A stretch of DNA of 6,016 nucleotides. It comes from Paracoccaceae bacterium (lineage in GTDB: Bacteria > Pseudomonadota > Alphaproteobacteria > Rhodobacterales > Rhodobacteraceae). Below, in pieces: positions 1 to 4,740 of the stretch. Each line of letters starts with the position of its first letter. Position 1 is the stretch's first letter. Where the stretch lies: the NCBI GenBank assembly GCA_019090405.1, contig JAHRVZ010000170.1, positions 1-6,016 on the forward strand. Reading direction: 5' to 3'. Position numbers and translations under genes: made by a program. Under the pieces are notes generated by a model. It was not told the DNA's origin. It saw only the letters and a list, made by a program, of their open reading frames with translations, and made no database searches.

Positions 1-24
1 CAACACATGGCCTTTGAACTACCG

Positions 25-351
25 TCAGCCCGCCCAATTGCCAAGCCAGTTTCCATGTACCCAGCCCTTTCGCCGAGGCTTACCATAGTACACGCCCCAC
101 CAAGACCCTTGCTTTGCGCAGGTTCTAACCCCAACGCCGTTGTAGAGTTCATCAATCTTGCGAAATTGCGTTCCAGGCCCTGCCCTAACTGACAGAAAGC
201 CATCGCCATTTGGATCCAGTCCCATGACGGTCGCACCAGTGCAACCCGCTGCCTGACCATCCTCGGTGATAGTGAACTCAATTTCAAGTTGCTGAGCTTC
301 CAATGGAAGACCCGAGAATAACAATGTTATCAAAGCAATAGTGAGTTTCAT
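25..351 (-). CDS. Small secreted SH3-like domain protein
   Basis: A 108-residue protein with an N-terminal signal peptide: Lys2, a hydrophobic stretch at residues 3-17, and a likely signal peptidase I site after LEA (residue 19). The mature part contains the start of a bacterial SH3 domain: LSVRAGPGTQF at 53-63, then a Trp/Tyr-rich WWGVYYG at 84-90 and GWVHGNW at 96-102, the usual closing GWV strand of SH3b folds. Two cysteines (37 and 78) could form a disulfide in the periplasm. ATG at 351 is preceded by AAGGGG (complement of 361-366) about nine bases upstream, so the start is well supported. The preceding minus-strand ORF ends 17 bases upstream, so the two may be co-transcribed. SH3b domains usually bind peptidoglycan or other envelope ligands; the actual role here is unknown. 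No catalytic domain is attached. Confidence 0.82.
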   Translation of the reverse strand: MKLTIALITLLFSGLPLEAQQLEIEFTITEDGQAAGCTGATVMGLDPNGDGFLSVRAGPGTQFRKIDELYNGVGVRTCAKQGSWWGVYYGKPRRKGWVHGNWLGNWAG

Positions 352-368
352 GGTTTGGTGCCCCTTGT

Positions 369-563
369 TTATCCACCGGCTAGTGTAGTTTGCAATGCTT
401 CATCGGACAGTGAGGCCGGCATACACGTCGATACAATGTCAAACCAAGCTGGGTATATGTGTTGAGACCCTTCATTTGTGCGTGCAACAATTCGACCAGC
501 GCCGTGAGCTACTATGACGCCGCCCATTGGTGTATTCACAGTATGCCCAATGATTTGAGTCAT
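369..563 (-). CDS. Hypothetical 64-residue protein, possibly the 3' end of a broken gene
   Basis: A 64-codon frame with protein-like composition and no family I recognise. It has a glycine/valine-rich stretch (GGVIVAHGAGRIVA, residues 14-27), then HIYPAWFDIV (35-44) and a polar C-terminus. It has no signal peptide and no clear membrane segment. No good Shine-Dalgarno lies before ATG 563. However, its ATG overlaps the TGA of an upstream minus-strand frame (560-727) in the ATGA arrangement typical of translational coupling. The reading frame is also open and protein-like for 13 codons upstream of the ATG (ending EYDFATVE before Met1), back to a stop at about 602-604. That suggests it may be the tail of a longer gene broken by a frameshift. 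Its stop lies just before the ribosome binding site of the SH3-like gene, so the two could share a transcript. Confidence 0.45.
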   Translation of the reverse strand: MTQIIGHTVNTPMGGVIVAHGAGRIVARTNEGSQHIYPAWFDIVSTCMPASLSDEALQTTLAGG

Positions 564-786
564 TTCAACAGTTGCGAAATCGTACTCAGCCTGCCCCGGG
601 CTTCATCAAGCTTTGGATTCATGTCGTCAAATGACAAACTTTTCGATTTGGCGTCACCAACCATGTCCATCGTCATATTTAGGTTCTGCCAATTAAAATT
701 TTCTGCCCATGGCTGTAAAATTTGCAATGGGTGAAATCTTCATTTCCAACTTGAACTGCACCGGGACTGCCTGAGGCTCCAACTGT
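560..786 (-). pseudogene. Multi-frame, protein-like remnant (or overlapping tiny ORFs)
   Basis: On the minus strand this stretch reads as protein in more than one frame, with no single intact gene. One frame (786 down to a stop at 679-681) reads GASGSPGAVQVGNEDFTHCK and onward to ILIGRT. Another (TTG 727 to TGA 560-562) gives 55 residues including PWAENFNWQNLNMTMDM and SLSFDDMNPKLDEARGRL. A third is a 16-codon ATG ORF (743-693) starting MKISPIANFTAMG. None has a convincing ribosome binding site. The 727-560 frame ends in an ATGA overlap with the next ORF. The simplest inference is a gene inactivated by small indels, with a mixed reading across it; overlapping microproteins are the alternative. 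I recognise no family. The DNA is visibly more AT-rich (for example 696-705) than the catabolic genes to the right. Confidence 0.35.
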
Positions 787-804
787 TTAGTAGGACGGAG
801 CCTC
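773..804. repeat. 8-base inverted repeat, hairpin with 16-base loop
   Basis: GAGGCTCC at 773-780 and GGAGCCTC at 797-804 are exact reverse complements around a 16-base loop. The loop contains the stop codon (787-789) of the small minus-strand ORF that begins at 933. On the plus strand the right arm is followed by GCAAAAATT. Neither strand shows the run of T after the stem expected of an intrinsic terminator. A factor-dependent terminator, an RNA-stabilising hairpin, or chance are all possible. Confidence 0.4.
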
Positions 805-933
805 GCAAAAATTCTCCTCGCCAACACTGTCTAAAGCTTCGAACACCTCGTCAAATTTGGTTTGGATTTGACCGATTTTGACAGGGTCGAATGTCTGGCC
901 CGGTGAAATCCGCTGCGCTGACCTTGGCCGCAC
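787..933 (-). CDS. Hypothetical 48-codon ORF, possible gene remnant
   Basis: A short frame from GTG 933 to TAA 787-789. Its second half looks like genuine protein: FDPVKIGQIQTKFDEVFEAL (residues 15-34), then an acidic tail ending EENFCEAPSY. The segment from 20 to 36 could form an amphipathic helix. The start is uncertain. The frame opens after a TGA at 952-954, GTG 933 is the first possible start, and no clear Shine-Dalgarno precedes it. A different frame reads equally well just upstream (LSGAAKVSAADFTG, from about 940 down to 900), which hints at a frameshift near 900. After the TAA the same frame continues open to 679-681. It lies 66 bases downstream of the rhodanese gene on the same strand. 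No family is recognised. Confidence 0.28.
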   Translation of the reverse strand: MRPRSAQRISPGQTFDPVKIGQIQTKFDEVFEALDSVGEENFCEAPSY

Positions 934-960
934 CGGACAAGCGCCTGAAAATCACAGAAA

Positions 961-984
961 GCGACTGTCTCTATCGTTAGTCGC
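961..984 (-). terminator. Weak candidate terminator after the rhodanese gene
   Basis: GCGACT (961-966) and AGTCGC (979-984) form a perfect 6-base-pair stem with a 12-base loop, 16 bases past the rhodanese stop. Read on the minus strand, the stem is followed by TTTCTGTGATTTTC, which is T-rich but interrupted. The position fits a terminator for the rhodanese transcript, but the stem is short and the T-tract poor. Confidence 0.3.
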
Positions 985-999
985 CTAAAGGTCGCAAAC

Positions 1000-1401
1000 C
1001 TAGTCGTCGCGCCTATCGACCGGGCCGTTCTGTTTGACCCATCCGGCAAAACCACCTTCAAGATGCTGGACCGGGGCAAGTCCCATTTCCATGGCCACTT
1101 TTGCGGCCAATGCTGACCGCAACGCTCCGGCGCAGTAAAACACATAGGTTTTGTCCTGATTGAACATCGGTTTGTGATAGGGGCTGTCCGGGTCGATCCA
1201 GAATTCCAGCATGCCGCGCGGACACAGGACTGCGCCGGGCAGGGTGCCGCCGCGTTTGACCTCGCGGATGTCGCGGATGTCGACAAAGACATAATCGTCG
1301 TCGTCAAGCCGGGTTTTGGCCTCGGCTATGGGCATGAGTGTGACAATGGCGTTGGCCTCATCAAGCAGGGCTTTGATCCCTTTGGTAATGGTCTGCGGCA
1401 T
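1000..1401 (-). CDS. Single-domain rhodanese-like sulfurtransferase
   Basis: A 133-residue stand-alone rhodanese domain. The CH2A-like region is YVFVDIRDIREVKRGGTLPG (37-56). The catalytic loop is YCAGALRSA, with active-site Cys90 and the six-residue loop C-A-G-A-L-R (90-95) typical of sulfurtransferases rather than Cdc25-like phosphatases. The closing motif is LEGGFAGW (114-121). Such proteins carry sulfur as a cysteine persulfide and pass it to thiophilic acceptors; the partner cannot be read from the sequence. There is no signal peptide, so it should be cytoplasmic. ATG 1401 is chosen because TCCCT at 1410-1414 gives an AGGGA Shine-Dalgarno eight bases away, and residues upstream of it do not look like protein. 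An in-frame GTG at 1548 would add 49 unlikely residues. It is divergent from the aldo/keto reductase with 147 bases between. Confidence 0.9.
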   Translation of the reverse strand: MPQTITKGIKALLDEANAIVTLMPIAEAKTRLDDDDYVFVDIRDIREVKRGGTLPGAVLCPRGMLEFWIDPDSPYHKPMFNQDKTYVFYCAGALRSALAAKVAMEMGLAPVQHLEGGFAGWVKQNGPVDRRDD

Positions 1402-1435
1402 GCGGCAATTCCCTGAATAACGGCGTAATTCCCAA

Positions 1436-1464
1436 ATTCTGACCGAAATCGGCGGGCAACTCAA
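1436..1464 (-). promoter_or_regulatory. Candidate sigma-70-type promoter for the rhodanese gene
   Basis: On the minus strand TTGAGT (complement of 1459-1464) and CAGAAT (complement of 1436-1441) are separated by 17 bases, each matching the consensus at four of six positions. The predicted transcript start would lie about 28 bases before ATG 1401. This is a by-eye match only. Confidence 0.28.
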
Positions 1465-1469
1465 CATGG

Positions 1470-1482
1470 CCTGTGAAACAGG
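1470..1482. promoter_or_regulatory. Small palindrome, possible operator in a divergent intergenic region
   Basis: CCTGT-GAA-ACAGG is a perfect 5-base inverted repeat with a 3-base centre, lying between the divergent rhodanese and aldo/keto reductase genes. Its position, just outside the candidate rhodanese promoter, would suit a repressor or activator site. A repeat this short can arise by chance, and no regulator gene is adjacent. Confidence 0.25.
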
Positions 1483-1548
1483 TCGCTTTAACTTTGCGCC
1501 CAGATCATTAGGGTCCGGGTCTACGCGAACACCAAAAAGGTAGACCAC

Positions 1549-2595
1549 ATGAAAATGAACCCGCTGGGCCGTACCGGCCTGTCAGTCTCAGAGCTATGTC
1601 TGGGGACCATGACCTTTGGCACTCAGACGCCAGAGGTCGATGCCCATATGCAGATTGATATGGCGCTGGCTGCAGGTGTCAATTTTGTCGATACTGCCGA
1701 AATGTATCCGGTCAATCCGGTGTCGGCAGAGACAACAGGTGGCAGCGAAAGGATTGTCGGTACCTGGAATGCAGCCAATCCAGCACGGCGGGGCGACTAT
1801 ATTTTGGCGACCAAACATTCCGGCGAAGGGTTGAAGCATATTCGCAATGGCGCGCCAATCAGTTCGGCCACCATTGCTGAGACCATCGAGGGATCGCTTT
1901 CACGACTTCAGACCGATTATATTGATCTTTATCAATTTCACTGGCCCAACCGGGGCAGCTATATGTTCCGAAAGAACTGGAGCTATGATCCATCGGCCCA
2001 GAACCGTGAAACCACGCTTGCCAATATGTTGGACTGTCTTGAGGCGCTGCAAATTCAGGTCGACAAAGGCAATATCCGCGCCTTTGGACTGAGCAACGAA
2101 AGCGCCTGGGGTACGGCACAATGGTTGCGTCTGAGCGATGAGGGGGCGGGCCCAAGGGTGGCGTCGATCCAGAATGAATATTCGCTTTTGTGCCGGATGT
2201 TTGACACCGATCTGGCCGAGCTGAGCGTTAATGAAGATGTGGGGTTGATGGGTTTTTCGCCGTTAGGCGCTGGGCTGTTAAGTGGAAAGTACCAAAACGG
2301 GGCGGTGCCGGAAGGATCGCGCAAATCAATCGTCGAGTCGCTGGGTAAGCGAGATTCTGAACGGGTGTATCCCGCAGTTGATGCTTATCTGGACATCGCC
2401 GCCCGCCATGGGTTGGACGTGGTGCATATGGCATTGGCCTGGTGTCGAAATCGCGCGTTCATGATGTCTGCGATATTTGGGGCAACGCAAGTGGCACAAT
2501 TGGAACATTTGCTGGGGTCGTTGGATGTTGTGCTGTCTGAGGATGTGTTAGCCGAGATTGATAAAGCACATCAGGCGCATCCGATGCCGTTCTAG
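1549..2595 (+). CDS. Tas-like NADP(H)-dependent aldo/keto reductase
   Basis: A 348-residue soluble TIM-barrel oxidoreductase of the aldo/keto reductase superfamily. It resembles E. coli Tas (about 346 residues) from start to end: LCLGTMTFGTQ near the start, the DTAEMYPV element, DYIDLYQFHWPNR, a GLSNE motif, MGFSPLGAGLLSGKY, and the final LSEDVLAEIDKAHQ. The catalytic tetrad is intact: Asp48, Tyr53, Lys89 and His131. The family reduces aldehydes or ketones with NADPH; the natural substrate is not evident. AAGG at 1537-1540 sits eight bases before ATG 1549. A second ATG two codons on would be too far from it, so the first is preferred. It is transcribed alone, divergent from the rhodanese and converging on the regulator. 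A role in carnitine use is not supported by anything visible. Confidence 0.93.
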   Translation: MKMNPLGRTGLSVSELCLGTMTFGTQTPEVDAHMQIDMALAAGVNFVDTAEMYPVNPVSAETTGGSERIVGTWNAANPARRGDYILATKHSGEGLKHIRNGAPISSATIAETIEGSLSRLQTDYIDLYQFHWPNRGSYMFRKNWSYDPSAQNRETTLANMLDCLEALQIQVDKGNIRAFGLSNESAWGTAQWLRLSDEGAGPRVASIQNEYSLLCRMFDTDLAELSVNEDVGLMGFSPLGAGLLSGKYQNGAVPEGSRKSIVESLGKRDSERVYPAVDAYLDIAARHGLDVVHMALAWCRNRAFMMSAIFGATQVAQLEHLLGSLDVVLSEDVLAEIDKAHQAHPMPF

Positions 2596-2606
2596 ATAAT
2601 CAATAG

Positions 2607-2672
2607 CTTGCTCCTGCTGCAAGTGCGGGAGCCTCCGGCGGGGATATTTTCAAACAAAAGAATTTGAAGATG
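2607..2672. repeat. Roseobacter-type intergenic repeat with small hairpin
   Basis: Between the converging reductase and regulator genes lies a hairpin (CTTGC 2607-2611 with GCAAG 2619-2623). It is followed by a GC-rich core, CGGGAGCCTCCGGCGGGG (about 2626-2643), then ATATTTT and an A-rich purine tract to about 2672. From memory, motifs of the form 'GC-rich CCTCCGGCGGGG, ATATTT, purine-rich GAAGA' recur after genes in Rhodobacterales genomes; I cannot count copies here. It may serve as a bidirectional terminator for both converging genes. The purine tract overlaps the last codons of the regulator, which therefore has a low-complexity Ser-rich tail. Confidence 0.55.
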
Positions 2673-3639
2673 ATTGCTGTTTTCTGAGGGCGCGGGCAGA
2701 GGTGCCCATGGTTTTTTGGAAGGCGCGGGCGAAACTGGATTGAGAGGCAAATCCGGTGGCGAGTGCGATGTCTTGGATTGGCAGGTTGGTGTTGGTGACA
2801 AGACGTTCAGCCTCAGTAAGGCGAAGATGCAGGTAATGCGCTTGCGGGGTGGTGTTCAGGCGGGTTTGAAACTGGTGCTGTAACGCACGCGGGCTGGTGG
2901 CACATTGACGGGCGAGAACCGGGATCGTCAGCGGTGCCTCAAGCGTTTGTTCCATCAGAGTATTTGCCCGCGTGGTTAGTGCATTGTGGCCCGGATGTGG
3001 CGGCATACGCAGCTGCGCACGGGACGGGTCAGATGCGGCTTCGTATATGAATGCACCGGCGACGCGGGCCGCGAGACCCGAGCCGAAACGTGCCGAAATC
3101 AGCTGCAACATCATGTCGATGGCGGGGGCTGCGCCGCCGCTGGTCATGCGGTTGCGGTCGATGTGGAACCGATCACGCAAGGCGGTGACAGCGGGAAATT
3201 CAGCGGCAAACTTGTCCAGGTCTTCCCAGTGGGTTGTGGCGGCATATCCGTCCAGCAGCCCTGCCTTGGCCAAGACCCAGGGACCACCATCAATACCGGC
3301 CAGTGTCGTGCCACCAGCGGCTACCCGGCGCAGACTGGCACAAAGCGCTGGTGTGGAAAGGCGGTCCAGATCAAAGCCTGCGACCACCAGCAATAAATCA
3401 CATTGCTCAAGCCGGGAAAGTGCGGTGCCGGGTACGTTTAGTTCGCTGGTCAGGCGGGCGTCTTTGCCTGTCGCCGTGACATAGCTCCAGTCAAACAAAC
3501 GCCGATTTGACAACCGATTGGCTGCTCGCATCGGGTCAACAACCGCGGCAAAGGACAAGGTATTGCAGTTGTCGAGCACCAGCACCGAAATGCTGAGCGG
3601 TTTTGGGTTCGGCTCAAAGATGGTTTTTTCGTATTTCAT
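2650..3639 (-). CDS. GlxA-family (DJ-1/PfpI + AraC HTH) regulator, candidate carnitine sensor
   Basis: A 329-residue regulator. An N-terminal DJ-1/PfpI-like domain (about 15-185) is followed by a C-terminal AraC-type DNA-binding domain with two helix-turn-helix units (about 239-265 and 287-318; the second contains IALATGFASQSSFARAF). At the position of the DJ-1 nucleophile cysteine the elbow reads AGIDGGPW with Asp117, so the domain is expected to sense a ligand rather than catalyse. The same replacement is common in betaine and carnitine regulators such as GbdR and CdhR. It is divergent from the BKACE and carnitine dehydrogenase genes by 79 bases, so it probably activates them; this is inference from position. 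ATG 3639 is used. A TTG one codon earlier is possible, and neither has a clear Shine-Dalgarno. The tail QQSSSNSFV is encoded by the adjoining intergenic repeat. Confidence 0.9.
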   Translation of the reverse strand: MKYEKTIFEPNPKPLSISVLVLDNCNTLSFAAVVDPMRAANRLSNRRLFDWSYVTATGKDARLTSELNVPGTALSRLEQCDLLLVVAGFDLDRLSTPALCASLRRVAAGGTTLAGIDGGPWVLAKAGLLDGYAATTHWEDLDKFAAEFPAVTALRDRFHIDRNRMTSGGAAPAIDMMLQLISARFGSGLAARVAGAFIYEAASDPSRAQLRMPPHPGHNALTTRANTLMEQTLEAPLTIPVLARQCATSPRALQHQFQTRLNTTPQAHYLHLRLTEAERLVTNTNLPIQDIALATGFASQSSFARAFQKTMGTSARALRKQQSSSNSFV

Positions 3640-3718
3640 CAAGTAGACAGCGTATCATGCAAAGTTAAGGTCGCCAAGCTGCGCCATGATCAGGTGAACC
3701 CGCTAAAAGGATTCCCCT
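3640..3718. promoter_or_regulatory. Divergent regulatory region between regulator and BKACE operon
   Basis: This 79-base gap must hold the control sites for both directions. ATCATG (3654-3659) and CATGAT (3685-3690) are exact reverse complements 31 bases apart centre to centre, about three helical turns, and are candidate half-sites for the adjacent AraC-type regulator. AAGGA at 3707-3711 is the BKACE ribosome binding site, seven bases before ATG 3719. I see no convincing -35/-10 pair, which is consistent with an activator-dependent promoter. Confidence 0.45.
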
Positions 3719-4630
3719 ATGCCACTGGCTATGAACAAAGACGTTTTCATCACTTGTGCCGTCACCGGATCAGGTGCCACCCAAAATCGCAGCGACAAGG
3801 TTCCGCGTTCACCCAAACAGATCGCTGACAGCGCGATTGCTGCGGCCAAGGCCGGGGCGGCGGTGGTGCATTGCCATGTGCGTGACCCCGACACAGGCGC
3901 GCCTTCGCGCGATCTGGGGATGTTTCGTGAAGTCACTGACCGCATTCGAGACAGCGAAACGGATATGGTGTTGAATCTGACTGCGGGCATGGGTGGGGAT
4001 ATGATTTTTGGCGACGTGGAAAAGCCTCTGCCGCTTTTGGATGGCACTGATATGGCCGGGGCCAGCGCGCGGGTGGCGCATCTGGCTGAGTGTCGGCCAG
4101 AGATCTGCACATTGGATTGCGGCACCATGAACTTTGCCGAAGCCGATTATGTGATGACCAACACGCCGGGCATGTTGACGGCAATGGCGCGGATGATGAC
4201 TGACCTTGGCGTTAAACCCGAGATCGAGGCGTTTGATACCGGTCATTTATGGTATGCAAAACAATTGGTTGCAGATGGGGTATTGGACAGTCAGGCACTT
4301 GTGCAGCTGTGCATGGGCGTGCCCTGGGGCGCGCCGGATGATCTGAATACATTTATGGCGATGGTGAATAATGTGCCTGACGACTGGACGTTCAGCGCTT
4401 TTGGGCTGGGGCGTAATCAAATGGCCTATGTGGCAGCGTCGGTGCTGGCGGGGGGCAATGTGCGTGTCGGGCTTGAAGACAATCTGTGGCTGGACAAGGG
4501 CGTATTGGCCGAGAACTGGCAGTTGGTCGAACGTGCCGGCAGCATCGTCGAAAATATCGGCGCGCGGGTGATCGGGCCTGCTGAGGTGCGTGAGAAGCTG
4601 GGCTTGGTCAAGCGAGGACCAGTGTCGTGA
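3719..4630 (+). CDS. Beta-keto acid cleavage enzyme (BKACE, DUF849), probable 3-dehydrocarnitine-cleaving enzyme
   Basis: A 303-residue cytoplasmic TIM-barrel enzyme of the BKACE family, whose founder is 3-keto-5-aminohexanoate cleavage enzyme (Kce). The zinc-binding motif HCHVRDP is intact (His51, His53), as is the C-terminal GLEDN with Glu253. Further family marks are TCAVTGSG near the start, NLTAGMGGD, LDCGTMNF, and the FGLGRNQ segment. BKACE enzymes react a beta-keto acid with an acyl-CoA, giving acetoacetate and a new CoA ester. Family members in carnitine clusters use 3-dehydrocarnitine and acetyl-CoA to give betainyl-CoA plus acetoacetate. The substrate is assigned here from the carnitine dehydrogenase next door, not from active-site residues. 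AAGGA seven bases upstream supports ATG 3719; Met5 is too far away. It is first in the operon, divergent from the GlxA-type regulator. Confidence 0.92.
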   Translation: MPLAMNKDVFITCAVTGSGATQNRSDKVPRSPKQIADSAIAAAKAGAAVVHCHVRDPDTGAPSRDLGMFREVTDRIRDSETDMVLNLTAGMGGDMIFGDVEKPLPLLDGTDMAGASARVAHLAECRPEICTLDCGTMNFAEADYVMTNTPGMLTAMARMMTDLGVKPEIEAFDTGHLWYAKQLVADGVLDSQALVQLCMGVPWGAPDDLNTFMAMVNNVPDDWTFSAFGLGRNQMAYVAASVLAGGNVRVGLEDNLWLDKGVLAENWQLVERAGSIVENIGARVIGPAEVREKLGLVKRGPVS

Positions 4631-4740
4631 GGGGGCCATCGTTTTACCTGGCCTTCATGGTGCCACAGGTCTCATTTTTATCTCTGGTGACATCACCGGG
4701 CGGGTCTGCCGGCCCGGAACCTGTGGAAATAGTGACATGA
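4627..4740 (+). CDS. 37-codon coupling ORF, possible small membrane protein or leader peptide
   Basis: A GTG-initiated ORF that exactly fills the gap between BKACE and the carnitine dehydrogenase. Its GTG (4627) overlaps the BKACE stop as GTGA, and its TGA (4738-4740) overlaps the dehydrogenase start as ATGA. GAGGA at 4614-4618 is a good Shine-Dalgarno eight bases before the GTG, better than that of the dehydrogenase. The peptide begins MRGPS, then has a hydrophobic run FYLAFMVPQVSFLSLV (residues 6-21), then a Gly/Pro/acidic tail ending PEPVEIVT. One short membrane helix is possible. It may be a translational coupler that opens RNA structure over the dehydrogenase start, a real microprotein, or a chance frame. 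I recognise no homologue. The double overlap plus the ribosome binding site is the evidence. Confidence 0.42.
   Translation: MRGPSFYLAFMVPQVSFLSLVTSPGGSAGPEPVEIVT
4663..4726 (+). promoter_or_regulatory. Structured RNA leader that may mask the dehydrogenase ribosome binding site
   Basis: CCACAGGT (4663-4670) and ACCTGTGG (4719-4726) are perfect 8-base reverse complements. Inside them lie GGTGA/TCACC (4687-4691 with 4694-4698, only 2 bases apart, so it cannot close fully) and a strong hairpin, CCGGGC (4696-4701) with GCCCGG (4712-4717). The right outer arm includes 4725-4726, the first GG of GGAA (4725-4728), the only Shine-Dalgarno candidate for ATG 4737 (eight-base spacing). A competing stem pairs ACCTG (4646-4650) with CAGGT (4666-4670), using the left outer arm. 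No T-run follows, so it is unlikely to be an intrinsic terminator. Confidence 0.4.

Noticed and set aside
459..734. 91-codon plus-strand ORF in the AT-rich region
   Set aside because: No Shine-Dalgarno, Ser/Cys-rich composition without motifs, and the minus-strand frames in the same stretch read as much better protein.
831..1307. 158-codon minus-strand ORF overlapping the rhodanese gene
   Set aside because: It is a shadow frame: Arg/Thr/Ser-rich, without recognisable domains, and fully covers the catalytic part of a clear rhodanese in the neighbouring frame.
1402..1548. N-terminal extension of the rhodanese from GTG 1548
   Set aside because: The added 49 residues are not protein-like, and ATG 1401 has a good Shine-Dalgarno and gives the normal single-domain length.
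2972..3484. 170-codon plus-strand ORF opposite the regulator
   Set aside because: It is antisense to a well-supported GlxA/AraC regulator; its composition is Arg/Ser/Pro-rich as expected of a shadow of GC-rich coding DNA, with no domains.
4696..4717. GC-rich hairpin as an intrinsic terminator between BKACE and the dehydrogenase
   Set aside because: No T-run follows on the plus strand, and the overlapping ORF arrangement argues for one continuous operon transcript.
4590..4736. Upstream GTG 4590 as the carnitine dehydrogenase start
   Set aside because: The frame is open, but it would add 49 residues inside and after the BKACE end, whereas ATG 4737 gives the Rossmann fold start expected of the family.
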